From positions 2,411,190 through 2,475,189 of the forward strand of contig CM065311.1 of the NCBI GenBank assembly GCA_033032175.1: DNA of 64,000 bases, given 5' to 3'. Positions 1 to 11,939 of the stretch are shown one piece after another; within the stretch, counting starts at the first letter, position 1, and every line of letters starts with the position of its first letter. A model generated the notes under the pieces. The model saw nothing but the letters and a program-made list of their open reading frames with translations, did not search any database and was not told the origin of the DNA. The position numbers and the translations under genes are program-made. Origin of the DNA: Saturnia japonica. Taxonomy: Eukaryota > Arthropoda > Insecta > Lepidoptera > Saturniidae.

Positions 1-59
1 AAAAGGATAAAACAATATTTTTTTAAGTATTAGTAATTAGTTTTGTGATTTACCAAATA

Positions 60-1012
60 GCTACTATCCACAGCCTACCAATAGTTATAATTAATATTTA
101 GTGGCATATATCTTATTTTCAATAACAGCACCGCAACGACGTGGCATTGATTCAATCAATTTCATACATTTTTCTAGGGGGATTGAATTCCATGCTTCAA
201 CAAATGCTTCATATAGTTCGTTTTGACTGGTGTTACGTTTGTTTAAAACTTTCTTTTTAACAATATACCAGAGATTTTCTATCAGGTTTAAATCCGGACT
301 ATTTTCTGGCCAGTCTAAAACGGATATACGCTGTTCGCTAAGGAAACATTTGACGCTATTGGCCGTGTGTTTAGGGTCATTGTCATGCTGAAAGATCCAG
401 GTTACGGGCAACTGATCGTCCGAGTAGGGAATCATTGTGTGCTCTGAAATATTATTTGTATAGCCATTGATACATTGTACCTTCAATCTTCCGACTACAC
501 ATTCGGAAAAACACCCACTAAATTTTATTGTTACCGGCACCGTGCTTGACTATACGCCTTGTGTATTTATGATAAAAAGCATTGTTTATAGGACGTCTAA
601 CATAGAGCTTTCCATCGGAATTTACCATATTTATTTTTGTTTCATCTGTAAATAACACTTTTTTCCATTCTCGTACCGTCCAATTAACATATTTTTTAGC
701 GAATAATAATCGCTTCTCTCGGTGTTGCTTGGTAAGAAGCGGTACCTTTCGAGAGATTCTTCCAAACAATTTAGCTTCCACTAGTCTTCGGCGTATCAGT
801 CTCGACGAGATGTTTCTCGGGACATCAGGCGAAAAATCTTCATTTTTAATCTGGTTGGAGCATTTACTTCAGTCTTTTTTAGTAACACGAGCGATTAGCG
901 TATCTTCTCTGGGAGATGTTTTTCTTGGCCGAGCCTTTCTAAGAACATTTTCAACAGTTCCATGTGTTTTATAATGATTTATTGCATTAAAAACTTTCTT
1001 AACAGAACAATT
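60..1012 (-). mobile_element. Tc1-like DNA transposon, degraded transposase (DD34E)
   Basis: Relic of a Tc1/mariner-superfamily transposase read on the minus strand. Two overlapping frames (781-518 and 540-91) together carry the catalytic region. The first Asp lies in FTDETK, the second in QHDNDPKHTA, and the Glu in DLNLIENLW, 34 residues after the second Asp, which is the Tc1 DD34E spacing. The C-terminal part is open for about 149 codons. Upstream (1012-781) the helix-turn-helix region is recognisable (KTHGTVENVLRKARPRKTSP) but contains stops. A frame change near 520-540 and these stops make it non-autonomous. Terminal repeats were not identified, and the left end may lie outside the window. 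Confidence 0.85.
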
Positions 1013-1017
1013 TAAGT

Positions 1018-1584
1018 ATAATTTAAACTTATATCTGATAAGCATATTGATAATGTTGTCAAAAAAGCTTCTAAAGCATTAGGGTTTGTATTTCGATTAT
1101 CCAATGAATTTAAATGTGTTAAAACTTTCAAAATTCTTTATTGTTCTTTTGTTCGAACCCATCTTAAATATGCATCTCAAGTCTGGAACCCCAATTATAA
1201 TATATATATATATATATCACACGCATTGAGAAAATACAAAAGCGGTTTCTTCGTTTCCTACAGTTTAAATCTGAAATAATTGTACCAGATTACACATCGC
1301 GCTGTAAAAAAATTTATATGCTCCCGCTGTATACACGAAGAGAAATAGCTGATGTATCATATCTTTTGTGTATACTCAATGGCCTAATTGACTGTTCGGA
1401 GATACTGAGCAAAATTAACTTACGTGTACCGGCAGCATCTTTTAGAAACCCTAACATACTTTATAGTCCTATTGTTAGAACTACCTACAGACAAAATTCC
1501 TATTTCATTCGAGTAAGCAGCAGTATGAATAAATTGGTTAGTGATTTAGACGTTGATATATTTGATACAACTGTGCTGAGTTGA
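1018..1584 (+). mobile_element. Non-LTR retrotransposon fragment (Jockey-like RT C-terminus)
   Basis: Plus-strand remnant of the region after the reverse transcriptase domain of a Jockey-type LINE. Around 1130-1190 it reads FVRTHLKYASQVWNP, matching the conserved YASxVWNP motif of these proteins. An 88-codon open stretch (1318-1584) gives the usual C-terminal end. A TA microsatellite (about 1200-1218) and frame shifts interrupt it. No catalytic YADD box or 5' part is present, so it is a 5'-truncated dead copy. The clade assignment rests on motif memory only. Confidence 0.7.
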
Positions 1585-1924
1585 AAGCTCTTTTGAATTC
1601 TTATTTCTTTTGTTAATATTTTTGTGTTCTTCTGCCTACTTTATTTTTTATTTATATAAGTACATAATTATATGTGGGAACTTGTAAATGGCCTTCATTA
1701 ATTTATACATGTAACTTAAATAAGTACTTAGCTGTAAGTTTTCTTAAAATATTAAAATTAAAATAATAATAATTTTATTTTGTGTTTCACTTCATGACTG
1801 ACTCTATTCCTTTTTTGGTAGTATTTAAATTTTCTATTCGTGAAAAGTTTCAATTGGCCTTCTATTTCGATTATTTTTACTACTATTTCTATTAGCTATA
1901 AGTTTTTCTAACAATGTATAATAT

Positions 1925-3955
1925 ATACACATACTATGTGTGTGTATTTAAAAAATAACAGTTCAATAAGTTTCAGATACAATAAATTATTACAATTATT
2001 AGCGATACGCGTGTATTCGTTTGTGTTTAAGTGGATCACCTTTAAGGAGTATGAATTTAAAAAAAAAAAACCTAAATTAAAACGCGTTCAGTTATCATAA
2101 GGGAATTTATTTAATGTTTTTTTTTTTAATTTGTTATAGGTTTGATCGTTTAGTTGCAATCTCATCTGATGTTAAGTGGCGATGCAGTCCAAGAGGGTAA
2201 CACACTAAGCCTAATGAGAGGAAGAGGGGTGGCTATCAGGTGCAACACACCTCTAAGTGCTTGACGACAAATTTTCAACACAAAGATAATAGCTAGCCAG
2301 GAGGGGGGGTGGGGGGGGGCATTAGAAAAAGCTCCACCACCATGCTATGGTTTCATCACGACAGTTTCCTTCACCGAAAGCTCAGGCTCATTGCAGCGAT
2401 TCGAACTCACTCACGTGTCGATCGACGCGATGTCCACGCAACTATTAAGCCGTCACTCATATCATCAATTTAATAGTATTATATACATTAAATAAATGAT
2501 TAGCTTGTGCTTTATTCTGGTTAATAAAGGCGAAAGTCAATGATAATAATTGTATTAGTTAAACTGCCTTTTTTAAATTAATTATGTAAAAATCGTTTAA
2601 TTTTTTACAATTGTTAAAATGTATATTTGTTTAATAAACAAGAGACAGAGTGATCAAAATTCTTTGCATTTTTACCTTGCATTTTAAATAAGTATGTGGG
2701 TATATATTATGTTCTTGTAAATATTTATGATTATTTCTATTTTATTTATTTTTGTATAATATTATATTTTTATATTTAAATTTTATCACTTTTCTAGTTT
2801 TATATTTTAGTATTTGCTCATGTTTGTTTTATTTTAAAAATTTAATTTCCTAATGCATTATTAACAATAATAATTTTTTCTTCATTAAAGCTGATTAGCT
2901 TGTAGAAAATGCTATATAGCATTAAACTCGCCAGTGTACAAATTAAAGTGCAATATAGTATTATTTTATAATTAGTTATACAACATTAAATTATTTAAAT
3001 TTGATTAAAATCTCACATCGATCACATGATCCGCGCACAATACAAAATTCCGTCGATCGGGCACATGTGCGAATCGTGCTGACCCCTCTCCTGGTTATTT
3101 TTAATACAAAAATGCTTATTGTGGGTGACCCTTAGAAGATATTATTATTTTCGTGGAACCCAAATTATTTTTCTAAAATAATAGTACCCTAAATTATTCC
3201 TTATAACATCAGCTATCTTCCACTGAAAGTCCCGTCAAAATCAGTCCAACCATTTTGGAGATTACCCGGAACAAACAGACAGAGAGACAAAAATTTTATA
3301 AGTTGTTTTTTTTTAACGAAGTGCCGTAATTATTTTTTAAGATGCATTTATAAAAAAAAAAAATTGTCATTACAAACATAGACCCCCATTTTATTTATTT
3401 GTATAGATGTCTTAACTGACTGACATATCTACGCAAAACCCAAACTACTAGGACCAGAACTGTGAAAATTTGCATGCGGACTTTGATTATGACAATGAAA
3501 GCGTGTGGGTTCCTTTTACACTGTAGGTGAGCACGAAGGCAATATTTTTGGAATTCCAACCCCTAACGTGGTGAAAAATGGGGTAAATGAAAGTTTGTAT
3601 GAAAATGCGTAATTTTGAAGATGGTATTTGTATATTTTTATTGCCACCGAAACAAACGTTAGACATTCAACGACTTTCGATAAAAACGTAGAATGTTAAC
3701 GTCGTGACATGATGTCAAAAAAAAGTGACATAAGGATATAACTAAACAATAACACGCGCGAAACCGTGAGCAGCAAAGCGTTAATAATTTAATAATAAAA
3801 TATTGTTTAGACTACTTATAAGCAATAATAAAAAACCCTAATTATTTCCGGAACAAAAAACATATCTCCAACATTTTATCAGCGGTAATTCCATTAACTA
3901 AATATACTATGTACTATTTATTGCTTTGTATCGCCACATAAAAGGCTTACAGATA
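1925..3955. repeat. Segmental duplication block A (composite of nested repeats)
   Basis: About 2 kb that recurs at 14207-16236 in the same orientation. The order of parts is identical in both: an AT-rich leader with a poly-A stretch and the text CCTAAATTAAAACGCGTTCA, a minus-strand SINE (2125-2458), an RTE-like LINE 3' tail (about 2630-2960), a lepidopteran CTAGCTG-type repeat fragment (about 3010-3410), then a colinear stretch including AACGTGGTGAAAAATGGGG. A shared nested arrangement argues for duplication of a block rather than independent insertions. There is no coding sequence in it. Confidence 0.8.
2125..2458 (-). mobile_element. SINE-A copy (tRNA-headed), inside duplicated block A
   Basis: Read on the minus strand from 2458, the head resembles a tRNA: a GACGGCTTAATAGTTGCGTG A-box region followed by a GAGTTCGAATCGC B box. 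The body contains CCTGAGCTTTCGGTGAAGGA and ends with CATCAGATGAGATTGCAACT. The same family occurs at about 8880, 14380, 18680, 44300, 52980, 54550, 57330 and 60870. It carries a G-rich homopolymer insertion near 2300-2318. Confidence 0.75.
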
Positions 3956-4414
3956 AGGTACCAATATACCAATTAGCAATTACCAATTAGATATAAATTT
4001 ATAACAAAGTTCTTGAATATGTGCTTCCATAGACACTAACAAAATTAACTTAATTGGTTTTACATAAGATCTCATAACTTTTTGTAGTGAAAGAACTGCG
4101 TTTCGAGACTTGGCAATTTTTTACATTTTATGTTTTTGGTGAGGTCTTTTTTCCAGTAATATAGGAATACTTAAAATTTTGTTTTATATATGGCTTTCTT
4201 CGATAAATAATGATAACTGTTTAATGCTATTTTAACCCTCCGACTATTCCAGCAAAACTAACATTAAAATTTTAAACATGAAAAGATTAAAAATTATTAT
4301 TAATCCATAAATTTATACATATGTATATCATAGCTTATTTATAACTTCATTATCCTTTTAGATTTAAATACCTTCTTCTAAATTTAATTAATTAATTGTC
4401 TACGCAACAGTTTC

Positions 4415-4545
4415 CAGGGCTTTTTGGGGTAGGTTAAAGGTGGGCAACGCACTAGTGATATTATTGTATCACAAGCGTCTATAAGTAACGGTAGCCGCTT
4501 ACAATCAGGCGGAGCGTAAGCCTGTTTGCCACCTTTGGTATAAAA
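4415..4545 (+). repeat. Internal fragment of the foldback MITE family
   Basis: Matches the loop region of the intact copy at 62877-63210. Shared words include GGTAGCCGCTTACAATCAGG and CCTGTTTGCCACCTTTG. Terminal repeats are missing, so only the internal segment is left. The minus-strand open frame here is not a gene. Confidence 0.6.
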
Positions 4546-5137
4546 AAAAACTCGTATATTAATTCCGCTCTCTATTGAAATTAGCAAAATAATTTGCTCG
4601 GTTTTTATTTCGGTATGGCGTAAGACCTACTTTTAAAAGGTCGTATTTTGTTGAACGTAATAAAGTTCCGATTCACTAGAAACAGTTATTTCAAACAAAA
4701 GTTGTAAAGGAGTTTTAAAACTCAATTAACGCGCAGATTAATGAAAATATAGGCGTATATTTAGAATTTCGAGATTTTAATAAAATGTCTCGATACTTCA
4801 CGACGAACACTCGGAAAGAACTGTGTTTATAGGTTAAGTGAATTGCGGTCCGTGGACTGCATCTTTGTATTTTTTATTAGGTTCTTACATATGAAATTGG
4901 CGTTTTGTTGAATCGGCCATTTTGATCTCAAATATCTGGTTTGGCGTTTGGTTAGGAATTCTAAATTGAAATTTATTTCAAACTAAGACTTGTGTATTTG
5001 AGTTTCGAATTTAATGATTCATTTGTTTTTTTGTTTTCATTTTTGATTTTTTGTTTCGTTTTCAGTGTTAAACACATGTATGATTTTTTTTTTCGCACCA
5101 TTTGATTTTTTTTTTGACATAGTTTTTTTTTCACAAA

Positions 5138-6140
5138 ATGGAAAACTTAAACTACCACGTTATATACGAATATGAGTTTCACCGTGGAATCAGCCCTGCA
5201 GAACCAGCTCGAAAAATTAGTGATGTGTATAGGGAAGCTACCTTAAAAGAAAGCACGGTACTTTTTTGGTTCCAACGGTTTCGTTCTGGAAATTTTGACC
5301 TACGAAACAAACCCCGTGGACGACCGAAGACCATAATTGATAATGAAGAATTAAAGGTGATCGTGGCAGTGGATCCATCGCAAACTACGTCAGAGTTAGC
5401 GGCATGCTTCGGTGTGAGTGATAAAACAATTTTAATTTACTTGAAACGAAGCGAAAAGCTCGAGAAATGGGTACCGCATGAATTGACTGAAATACACCTA
5501 CAAACACGCATTGAGTGCTGCGTTAAATTACTCAACCATCGCAATAATGAAGTAATTTTTAATCGTAATGTTACTTGTGACGAAAAATCAATCCTTTACG
5601 ACAATCGGAAATACTCATCACACTGGATGTACCCAGTAGAACCGGCCAAATCCTGTCCCCAGCGAAAGTTGACTCAGAAAAAGGTACTGGTGAATGTTTG
5701 GTACACCAGTGCCATTGTCATACACGTCTTTCGAAGATCGGACCTGATCGAAGATCGATCTGTATTATCAACAATTGCAAACCATGATGGAAAAGCTAGT
5801 CGTTAAACAACCGAGACTGATCAATCTCTTTAACCCACTGCTACTTCAGGACAACGCTAGACCACATACTTCACGATAGACGGTCGCTAAATTAAAGGAA
5901 CTGCGGTTGTAATATCTCCGACACCCACCATACTCCCCGGACCTTGCTCCATCAGATTACCACTTTTTTCGGACGATGGAAAATTTCTTGAAAGGGAAAA
6001 AAATCAATTCCGATGACGCTATCCAAACCGCCTTCAAAGATTTTATTGATTCTTGCTCCCACAATTTTTTTAAGCAATGGAATGAACTACATGTAAAATG
6101 GCGAGAGTGCATAGATAATAATAGTATATACTTCGATTGA
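5138..6140 (+). pseudogene. Mariner transposase, frameshifted (DD34D)
   Basis: Transposase of a mariner-family element. It starts with MENLNYHVIYEYEFHRG, the usual mariner N-terminus, and an intact 222-codon frame covers the paired helix-turn-helix DNA-binding domain (FWFQRFRSGNFDL and GRPKT near residues 44-64) and the first catalytic Asp (VTCDEKS, about residue 148). After about 5770 the frame breaks. The second Asp appears in LLQDNARPHTS and the third in YSPDLAPSDYHFF in shifted frames with extra stops, and the protein would end at 6140 with SIYFD. The usual length is about 345 residues, so essentially the full gene is present but inactive. Flanking terminal repeats were not resolved. Confidence 0.88.
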
Positions 6141-6149
6141 TTAAACTTT

Positions 6150-7930
6150 ACTTTATCGGAATAAAACACTAATTTAATTTGTAAGGACCTAATATTAATT
6201 AAAATACTTTATCGCCTCTAAAATATCTTATACCAAATAATCATCATTATTAATTCTCAAAGGAGTTTTTTCACGGCAATAACATATTTCCGTTAATGCT
6301 TCATCAAAATTAATGATTTATATAATACTTTAAAGCTAATTTTCCCCGCTGTTGACAAACCATTGATTAGTTTAAAAGTTTTTTTTCGTTTTAAAAATGA
6401 TTTAACAACTTTTTCATTTGGATAGCTAATGAAAATATTTTCAAGGCAACGTCTATTAACTAACATAACGGCTCTGTTAATTAGATTCTGTACAATTATA
6501 ATCTGTGAAATATTCGCACGGGTCAGGTAAAGTGTAATAATTAGTTATTTATTAGATAAAATCAAATGTCGATTTCATTTATTATCGTAATATCAAATTA
6601 CTTAAATTATTTTATTAAATATGCTGACTTCTTCTGTCCGATGATTTCGTGTATTAAAAATAAACTGAATATATATGTACTGAAATTCAACAAACATCGG
6701 CGATTTAACCGCGCCTCTACCAGGCACTCTATCCAAATAAGAATTACAATGCAATACAATCGGAAAGTTAAAGGCAGTAAGTAGTCAATCGCAAAATTTA
6801 AATTAAATCCAAATCGTAATGCAATGAATCAAAAGCCCTTTGAGAATAACCAAGTAAATTAATTTTAAATTTTAACCGATAATATCCAGAATACATAAAA
6901 GCAGAGTAGTTTAATATAAATATTTTAAGTTTTGCAACCAACAATTTAATATTTATTAACCGTTGATTTCCAATGTATAATGGTGCATTACATTAATATG
7001 TCTGATTTACTATCTAATATCTATATTAATAAATTTATTGTTCTGTCCGTACATGTAATTTTTTTTCATTCTCATATATCTTTACAATACAGATTTCGAC
7101 TTTTTACTGTTTTATTATAAATATATATTGAATTTGAATTTATATTCATGATTTATTTTATCCAGTTTTAGTTGAACTTTAATTGATTTGGGTTTTACTG
7201 TGACCTTTCCCAATAGACTCTTAAATCATTTTTAGATAATAATACATAAAGATAAATGCTCGTATTCTCATTGTGACAAAATAATCACTATGATAACGAT
7301 TAGTGTTAAGGCCAATTAATAAAAACTTATCATAAGCAGACTGGAAAACACGGCACGATTATACCAAAATGTGTAATAAATCATTTATGTATGTCAGTGA
7401 AACGCAGTGCACGTAAAGAGTTTTCAAATCCAGTTCACTGCACGAAGAAAAATGTTTTTCAATCCATGTTTATTCTTTTCAGTGTATTTTCTTATTACGT
7501 TCCACTAAAAACGAAGTTTATTTTAAATCACAAGAAATGAATTTCCTAAGAATATAATATCTTGTTTCATTAAAAATTACTATATGTTGCTGTTTTTTGA
7601 GCTTCTATTTTCAGTCAGTAAAATTCTACCTTCAGCTTCGTTTACTCCTGGATCGATTTGTAATCACCAACCATCAATTTGTAATCACGATTTAAGATCT
7701 ACAAACCGTCAACCATTACTATGTCATTCTTCAAATTAACTACGGAAGTCATCAGATAGCAACACATTATAGCTTATCCCAAAATGAAACATTCTTTCGT
7801 GATTTACAGTAACATAATTTTCACTATGTATAACCGCATCGTGTAATCGCAATCCAGTTGTTTATAATGACGGAGAATATTGACTGTAAGCCCACTATAA
7901 ATATTACTTAATATAAAAAACAAAAATAAA
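6150..7930. other. AT-rich intergenic stretch, no gene seen
   Basis: This lies between the mariner relic and the first protease gene. Only short chance frames occur (such as 6566-6784). A small internal duplication of TTTGTAATCAC lies around 7660-7690. I see no conserved protein, RNA gene or clear repeat. Confidence 0.5.
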
Positions 7931-7981
7931 GTTGATATATTTTACAAAATGTTTACTCAAACTGTTACAACATAAATACAT

Positions 7982-7987
7982 ATTTAT
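7982..7987 (-). terminator. Poly(A) signal of protease gene 1
   Basis: AATAAA on the minus strand, about 30 bases beyond the stop codon at 8018-8020. This is the closest canonical signal to the gene's 3' end. Confidence 0.6.
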
Positions 7988-8017
7988 TGTAATTATTAAT
8001 GAAATAAATCAGTGGTT

Positions 8018-10754
8018 TTAAGCATTAGCTTGAATCCAAGTAGTGTAGCGGGAAACACGAGCATTGACACCGGGGAAGAATGCTTGAGCACAACCCTGTC
8101 CCCAAGAACAGACACCGACGACGACGCCATTGTGGTAGAGAGGACCGCCAGAGTCACCCTGGCACTGGTCGCGACCGCCGACATCGAGCCAGCCGGAGCA
8201 CAGCATGTTGTCAGTCACTGCACGTATAGAGGCGTAGCGAGTTCTGCAGATAGCTTGGTTGATGGTCCATACCTGGACGTGCCTGAGTTGCTCTGAAGCA
8301 GGTCCACCGCTCTAAAAAATACATATTCGATTAATATTAGTACAGTTGAAATATTACCGTTTATAATAAACAATTAAACTGACAACTGAGGAATATCACA
8401 CTCCTATTTTTCTCATTGCGTGATTAAAAATAAGTTTTTACTAATTCTATCTTATTGGTCTATTTAAGAAGGATTTTTTATACCCTGTGTAATTGAATAT
8501 ATATTTAAATCTAAATATCATACTTGAATGTGACCCCATCCAGCTGCCCAAACGACTTGGTTGTCTCCCAGTGCATAGTTAGCGCCAGCGATTCTTGCAG
8601 GTTGCACAGCGTTGTTCACATACACAATGGTTCCGGAGACACGCATTATGACGATGTCGTTGTCGTAAGTCCATCTGTTGTAACTCGGGTGCATAATAAA
8701 AGAGGCGAAATTAAGGACAGTGCCTCCGCTGCTGGCCCAAGTAGAACCCAGACGAACTCGCCATCTATTAACTGCATCACCACTGCAGAAACAAAGTCGA
8801 TATAATTAATCCTTGATTAAATTTAAAAAATTGTGACAGAAGAGACAGTTGTGAAATAAATTATTACTTCAATGGCTCTTGAGTATCGTGTTCGAACACA
8901 GCATCGCCGCTCAATCTGGATTGGAATCTTATAAAGAGCTTAACTTTCGATGAAGGAAAGCATCGCGATGAAGCTATAAAGATTATGATAGAACATTTTA
9001 TAATGCCTGCCTGGATAACTATGATTCTCTAGTTGAAAATCTGTTACCAAGCACCTATAGGTGTGTTCCGGTGGATGCACTTGATAGGCTTATAGAATAT
9101 CCTTAAAGATTTAGCATGTTACTCTTCTTGGCCACATGAGTATCAGTAGGTGAGAATGTGAGACTGTTGTCAAACAAAACCTGTCGACTAAACCTACAAA
9201 GTTAAAAATAATAGCATTTGTAGTTAAAAAAAATTATTAGGTATCATAGTATAATAATATTGAAACTCAACCGTTTGAAGTAAGCAAGGTCCATAAATCC
9301 TCCATTTATAACTGACGTGTACGTTTTAGCGTTTAAATCTCTGAACCAACTTTGGTACCCTCTAAAAAAGAACCTACAGTTCCTATGCACTTTTATTTAT
9401 AATTTGTATGTTTTCCATAACCTTACTTGTTGTTAATTAAGTAACAATATGGTCTAAGATGCTAAGACGCTAATCCTAAATTGGAATTGATTCCTAAGTG
9501 CAGCTGCCAAATGCAGCCATAGGTACTTGGCGATAGATTTTTTACTTGACCTTTCTAAAGTTTTATTCTTAAGCATTACAAAAATTCCCATCACCATGTT
9601 ATGTTTTAATCAAGACATTTTACATCAACGGAAACTCAGGCTCATTGTAGAGATATTAAAACTACGTAGACAACTATGGTGTCCGAACACACTAGCTCAA
9701 TACCATCGCAATATTACAATTGCATAAATATTTTCTACTTACAATGGGCAATGAGCAGCGCTGAGGATGGAACGATTGTTGATAATAGTTCCACCACACC
9801 ATTGCCAGAACTGTACGCCGTTCGGCGAGAACAGGAGTGCAGTGATTGTAGGGTACTGGTTGATAGTGGTAACAGAACCACCGACAATTCTCTGTGGTGC
9901 CCTAAGATCCGCTGAAAATTATGAAATTATTTATAAGTATTATGTTTAAGGTCCATATTCATTCTCTAAATTTTGTGTCAAATAATGACTATTTTATAGA
10001 TTCATGTTTGTTTTTACTTTTTAAACCTTATGTTTCATTGCGCATTTGTCTTATAAAATCTATCTCCAAAGGGGTACAAAAACCTTTCTAAATAATGACT
10101 CGATTCGGTATATAGCATTTCTCGCTAATGGTTGGTCTATATCAAGGGTACCTACGGGGTTTTCTCATGGAATTCCAACATCTGAATACGATGACTTCGT
10201 AGTCGTAATCTTCAATGGCCTGTAGCTTAACATATTCATCTTAACGTTCGTAATTCTGTGATGGGACTGTACTGAGACAATTTATCGAGTTAGTTACGCT
10301 TTTTTTGAACCCAAGGTTAGTAGCCCAATTCCTTGCACCATTACACTGCACACCACACAGGTATAAAGGTTCTGCAAGGGACCCTTTTGATGTACTAGTT
10401 AGTTTAGACAAAAATTTACAGATCACTAAATACTTAACTACACATGCTCCTTTCTTCATTGCAGCAGGCAAAACCTTATATGTATATGTCAGTTTAGCTC
10501 GAATTTCTACGGTTAGAGAATTAGCTAGTTCGCGACTTGCAACTACGCCCACAGCCTTGAGCATGTTGCCACGCTTTCGCAGCTGTGCTCCCACCTCCAA
10601 CTTCCAGCTCCCCACAAAATTAAATCAGAGGTATCGTGTTTGGACTTATTGGTATGATCTTACTTGACTTTGATAATGATACAGCTCGATAATAGAGATA
10701 TTTCTTACCTGTGGCAGCCGCAAGCACTAAAGCCAAAACAAATATGAAACGCAT
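8018..10754 (-). CDS. Trypsin-like serine protease 1 (secreted digestive type)
   Basis: Four exons on the minus strand: 10754-10709, 9911-9743, 8782-8524 and 8311-8018. Introns have GT/AG ends and phases 1, 2, 0. The joined frame is 255 residues. Residues 1-16 are a signal peptide ([16 protein letters not shown]). A 7-residue propeptide ends at Arg23, and cleavage there frees IVGG. The triad is His69 (SAAHC), Asp114 (DNDI) and Ser212 (GDSGGP). Asp206, six residues before the Ser, is the trypsin S1 residue (position 189), so cleavage after Arg/Lys is expected. The cysteines of the three usual chymotrypsin-fold disulfides are present, plus one extra Cys226 in GVCSWG. Gly210 keeps the oxyanion hole canonical. 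An AATAAA lies about 30 bases past the stop (7987-7982). A gut-lumen digestive enzyme is most likely; a haemolymph role cannot be excluded. Confidence 0.95.
8880..9205 (+). mobile_element. SINE-A copy within intron 2 of protease gene 1
   Basis: Diverged plus-strand copy: a GTGTTCGAACACAG-like B box near 8889, then AACTTTCGATGAAGGAAAGC, AGTTGAAAATCTGTTACCAAGC and a tail GGCCACATGAGTATCAG. A short minus-strand piece of the same family (about 9570-9690, containing CGGAAACTCAGGCTCATTG) lies further along the same intron. Together they account for much of this 960-base intron. Confidence 0.65.
10300..10640 (+). repeat. Interspersed repeat family C in intron 1 of protease gene 1
   Basis: Shares a colinear series of words with the longer copy at 23930-24430 (opposite strand) and with 61480-61735. 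The words include ACAAAAATTTACAGATCACT, TTAGCTAGTTCGCGACTT and TTGAGCATGTTGCCACG. Open frames on both strands here (about 120 codons each) are by-products of the repeat, not exons. Confidence 0.65.
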
Positions 10755-10811
10755 TTTCACTGATGGAACACTACGATGAAGATAGTATGAGAATTAGTTA
10801 AATTTTAGTGC

Positions 10812-10868
10812 TATATATACATCATTTTAATCAAATTAATCTGGAAACTCCGAATAATAATCAGATAA
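10812..10868 (-). promoter_or_regulatory. Promoter of protease gene 1: TATA box and GATAA element
   Basis: TATATATA lies at 10812-10819, 58 bases upstream of the ATG, and a GATAA word (10864-10868, plus strand) lies 110 bases upstream. TTGATTAAAA on the minus strand sits just upstream of the TATA box, as in the other two genes. Matching spacing in all three paralogues suggests a shared core promoter and GATA-factor input; the latter is inference. Confidence 0.6.
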
Positions 10869-10869
10869 A

Positions 10870-11640
10870 AAAGCAAGCTTAACCCTTTAGACGCATACGA
10901 CTGTTGGTTTGCTTCCTATATCTGTACTAGCGACGCCTCTATCGGTAACGTCAAAGAATTAGAATTATATTATTATTAACATTCTTAGCACTATGAATAT
11001 GTCCAAATTTGAATTTTTATTTCAATTCTCAAGACTGATTATTATTATAATATTTATGGAATATTTTTAAAACAAGTTCACTTTGTATATGGTTGAATCA
11101 ACTAATATAACCAGACTTAGGAGAGAATGGATTACTTTTTCAAATAAACTATAATTAAATTATGGCGTCTTGTTCTGTGATAAGAATTAATCGCAAGTGA
11201 CAAGTAAAACTTCAATTAAAGACACAGGGTAATGTTGACTTCGGATAGGAATATTTTGTATGGAACGGATATTACGGAGATTAAATTTAAAGGAATAAAA
11301 GATTTTTGAGAACGTAATAAGGTTTCTCGTTTTGCCTAATTATTTTAGATACAATAATTGTGATACAACTTTGTGTATGACTATTATCAATTAGTACATT
11401 ATATATAATAAAGAGTCATAAAGAGTACAATTGAAACGCAAGTTCTTCCAACAAATGAGTGTATTTAATATTATTTAGCAGCAGTTCGTATGTTTTCAGA
11501 TTAATATAGTACAGAAACCTAGGAAAGATTTACACATAGAACATATCAAAATGTTTTTCTGTAGAGGCTAAGCAGTAATAAAAAATACAAATATTATTAA
11601 AATAAATAAAAGGTCACTTTAAGATTAGCATGTAAGAGGT
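10870..11640. other. Intergenic stretch, nothing recognised
   Basis: AT-rich sequence upstream of protease gene 1. I see no coding frame, RNA gene or repeat-family match beyond short poly-A/T runs. Confidence 0.45.
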
Positions 11641-11659
11641 GTCAAATTACTATCAAATG

Positions 11660-11935
11660 ACTATAGTGAGGTTGTAGGTTTGTTTTATCCGACTGGATCG
11701 CGACCCCATGCATGTGGTGAAGAGTCCTTCATAGTGACTCGCTTTTGCGTGTCGCGTTTCGGGATCAGTCTGTGCATAACCAGTTAAATATATACAGGTC
11801 GTCATTACAGCAGCGAACGTCGATGGATTAGGATCTCTCAGTGGCCACCATTGTGTTTGGATTGTAGTGTGCTTGCCTTCAGAGTCATTATACTGTCAGT
11901 ATGCCGTGCTAATATAAAAAGATCCAGACAAGTAA
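11660..11935 (+). repeat. Interspersed repeat family D, copy 1
   Basis: Matches 27560-27850 on the same strand through CATAGTGACTCGCTTTTG, GGGATCAGTCTGTGCATA, CCAGTT, and CGTCGATGGATTAGGATCTC, followed by GGTGCTTGCC-like text. It is a non-coding interspersed repeat. A weaker relative ends near 46345. I could not assign a class. Confidence 0.55.
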
Positions 11936-11939
11936 CGTA

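Noticed and set aside
5957..6169. 70-codon minus-strand frame
   Set aside because: Antisense of the mariner transposase C-terminus.
8012..8296. 94-codon plus-strand frame opposite the last exon of protease 1
   Set aside because: It is the antisense shadow of a real exon; no domain or splice support.
10241..10667. Overlapping 124- and 120-codon frames on both strands
   Set aside because: They fall in repeat family C within an intron; no recognisable protein.
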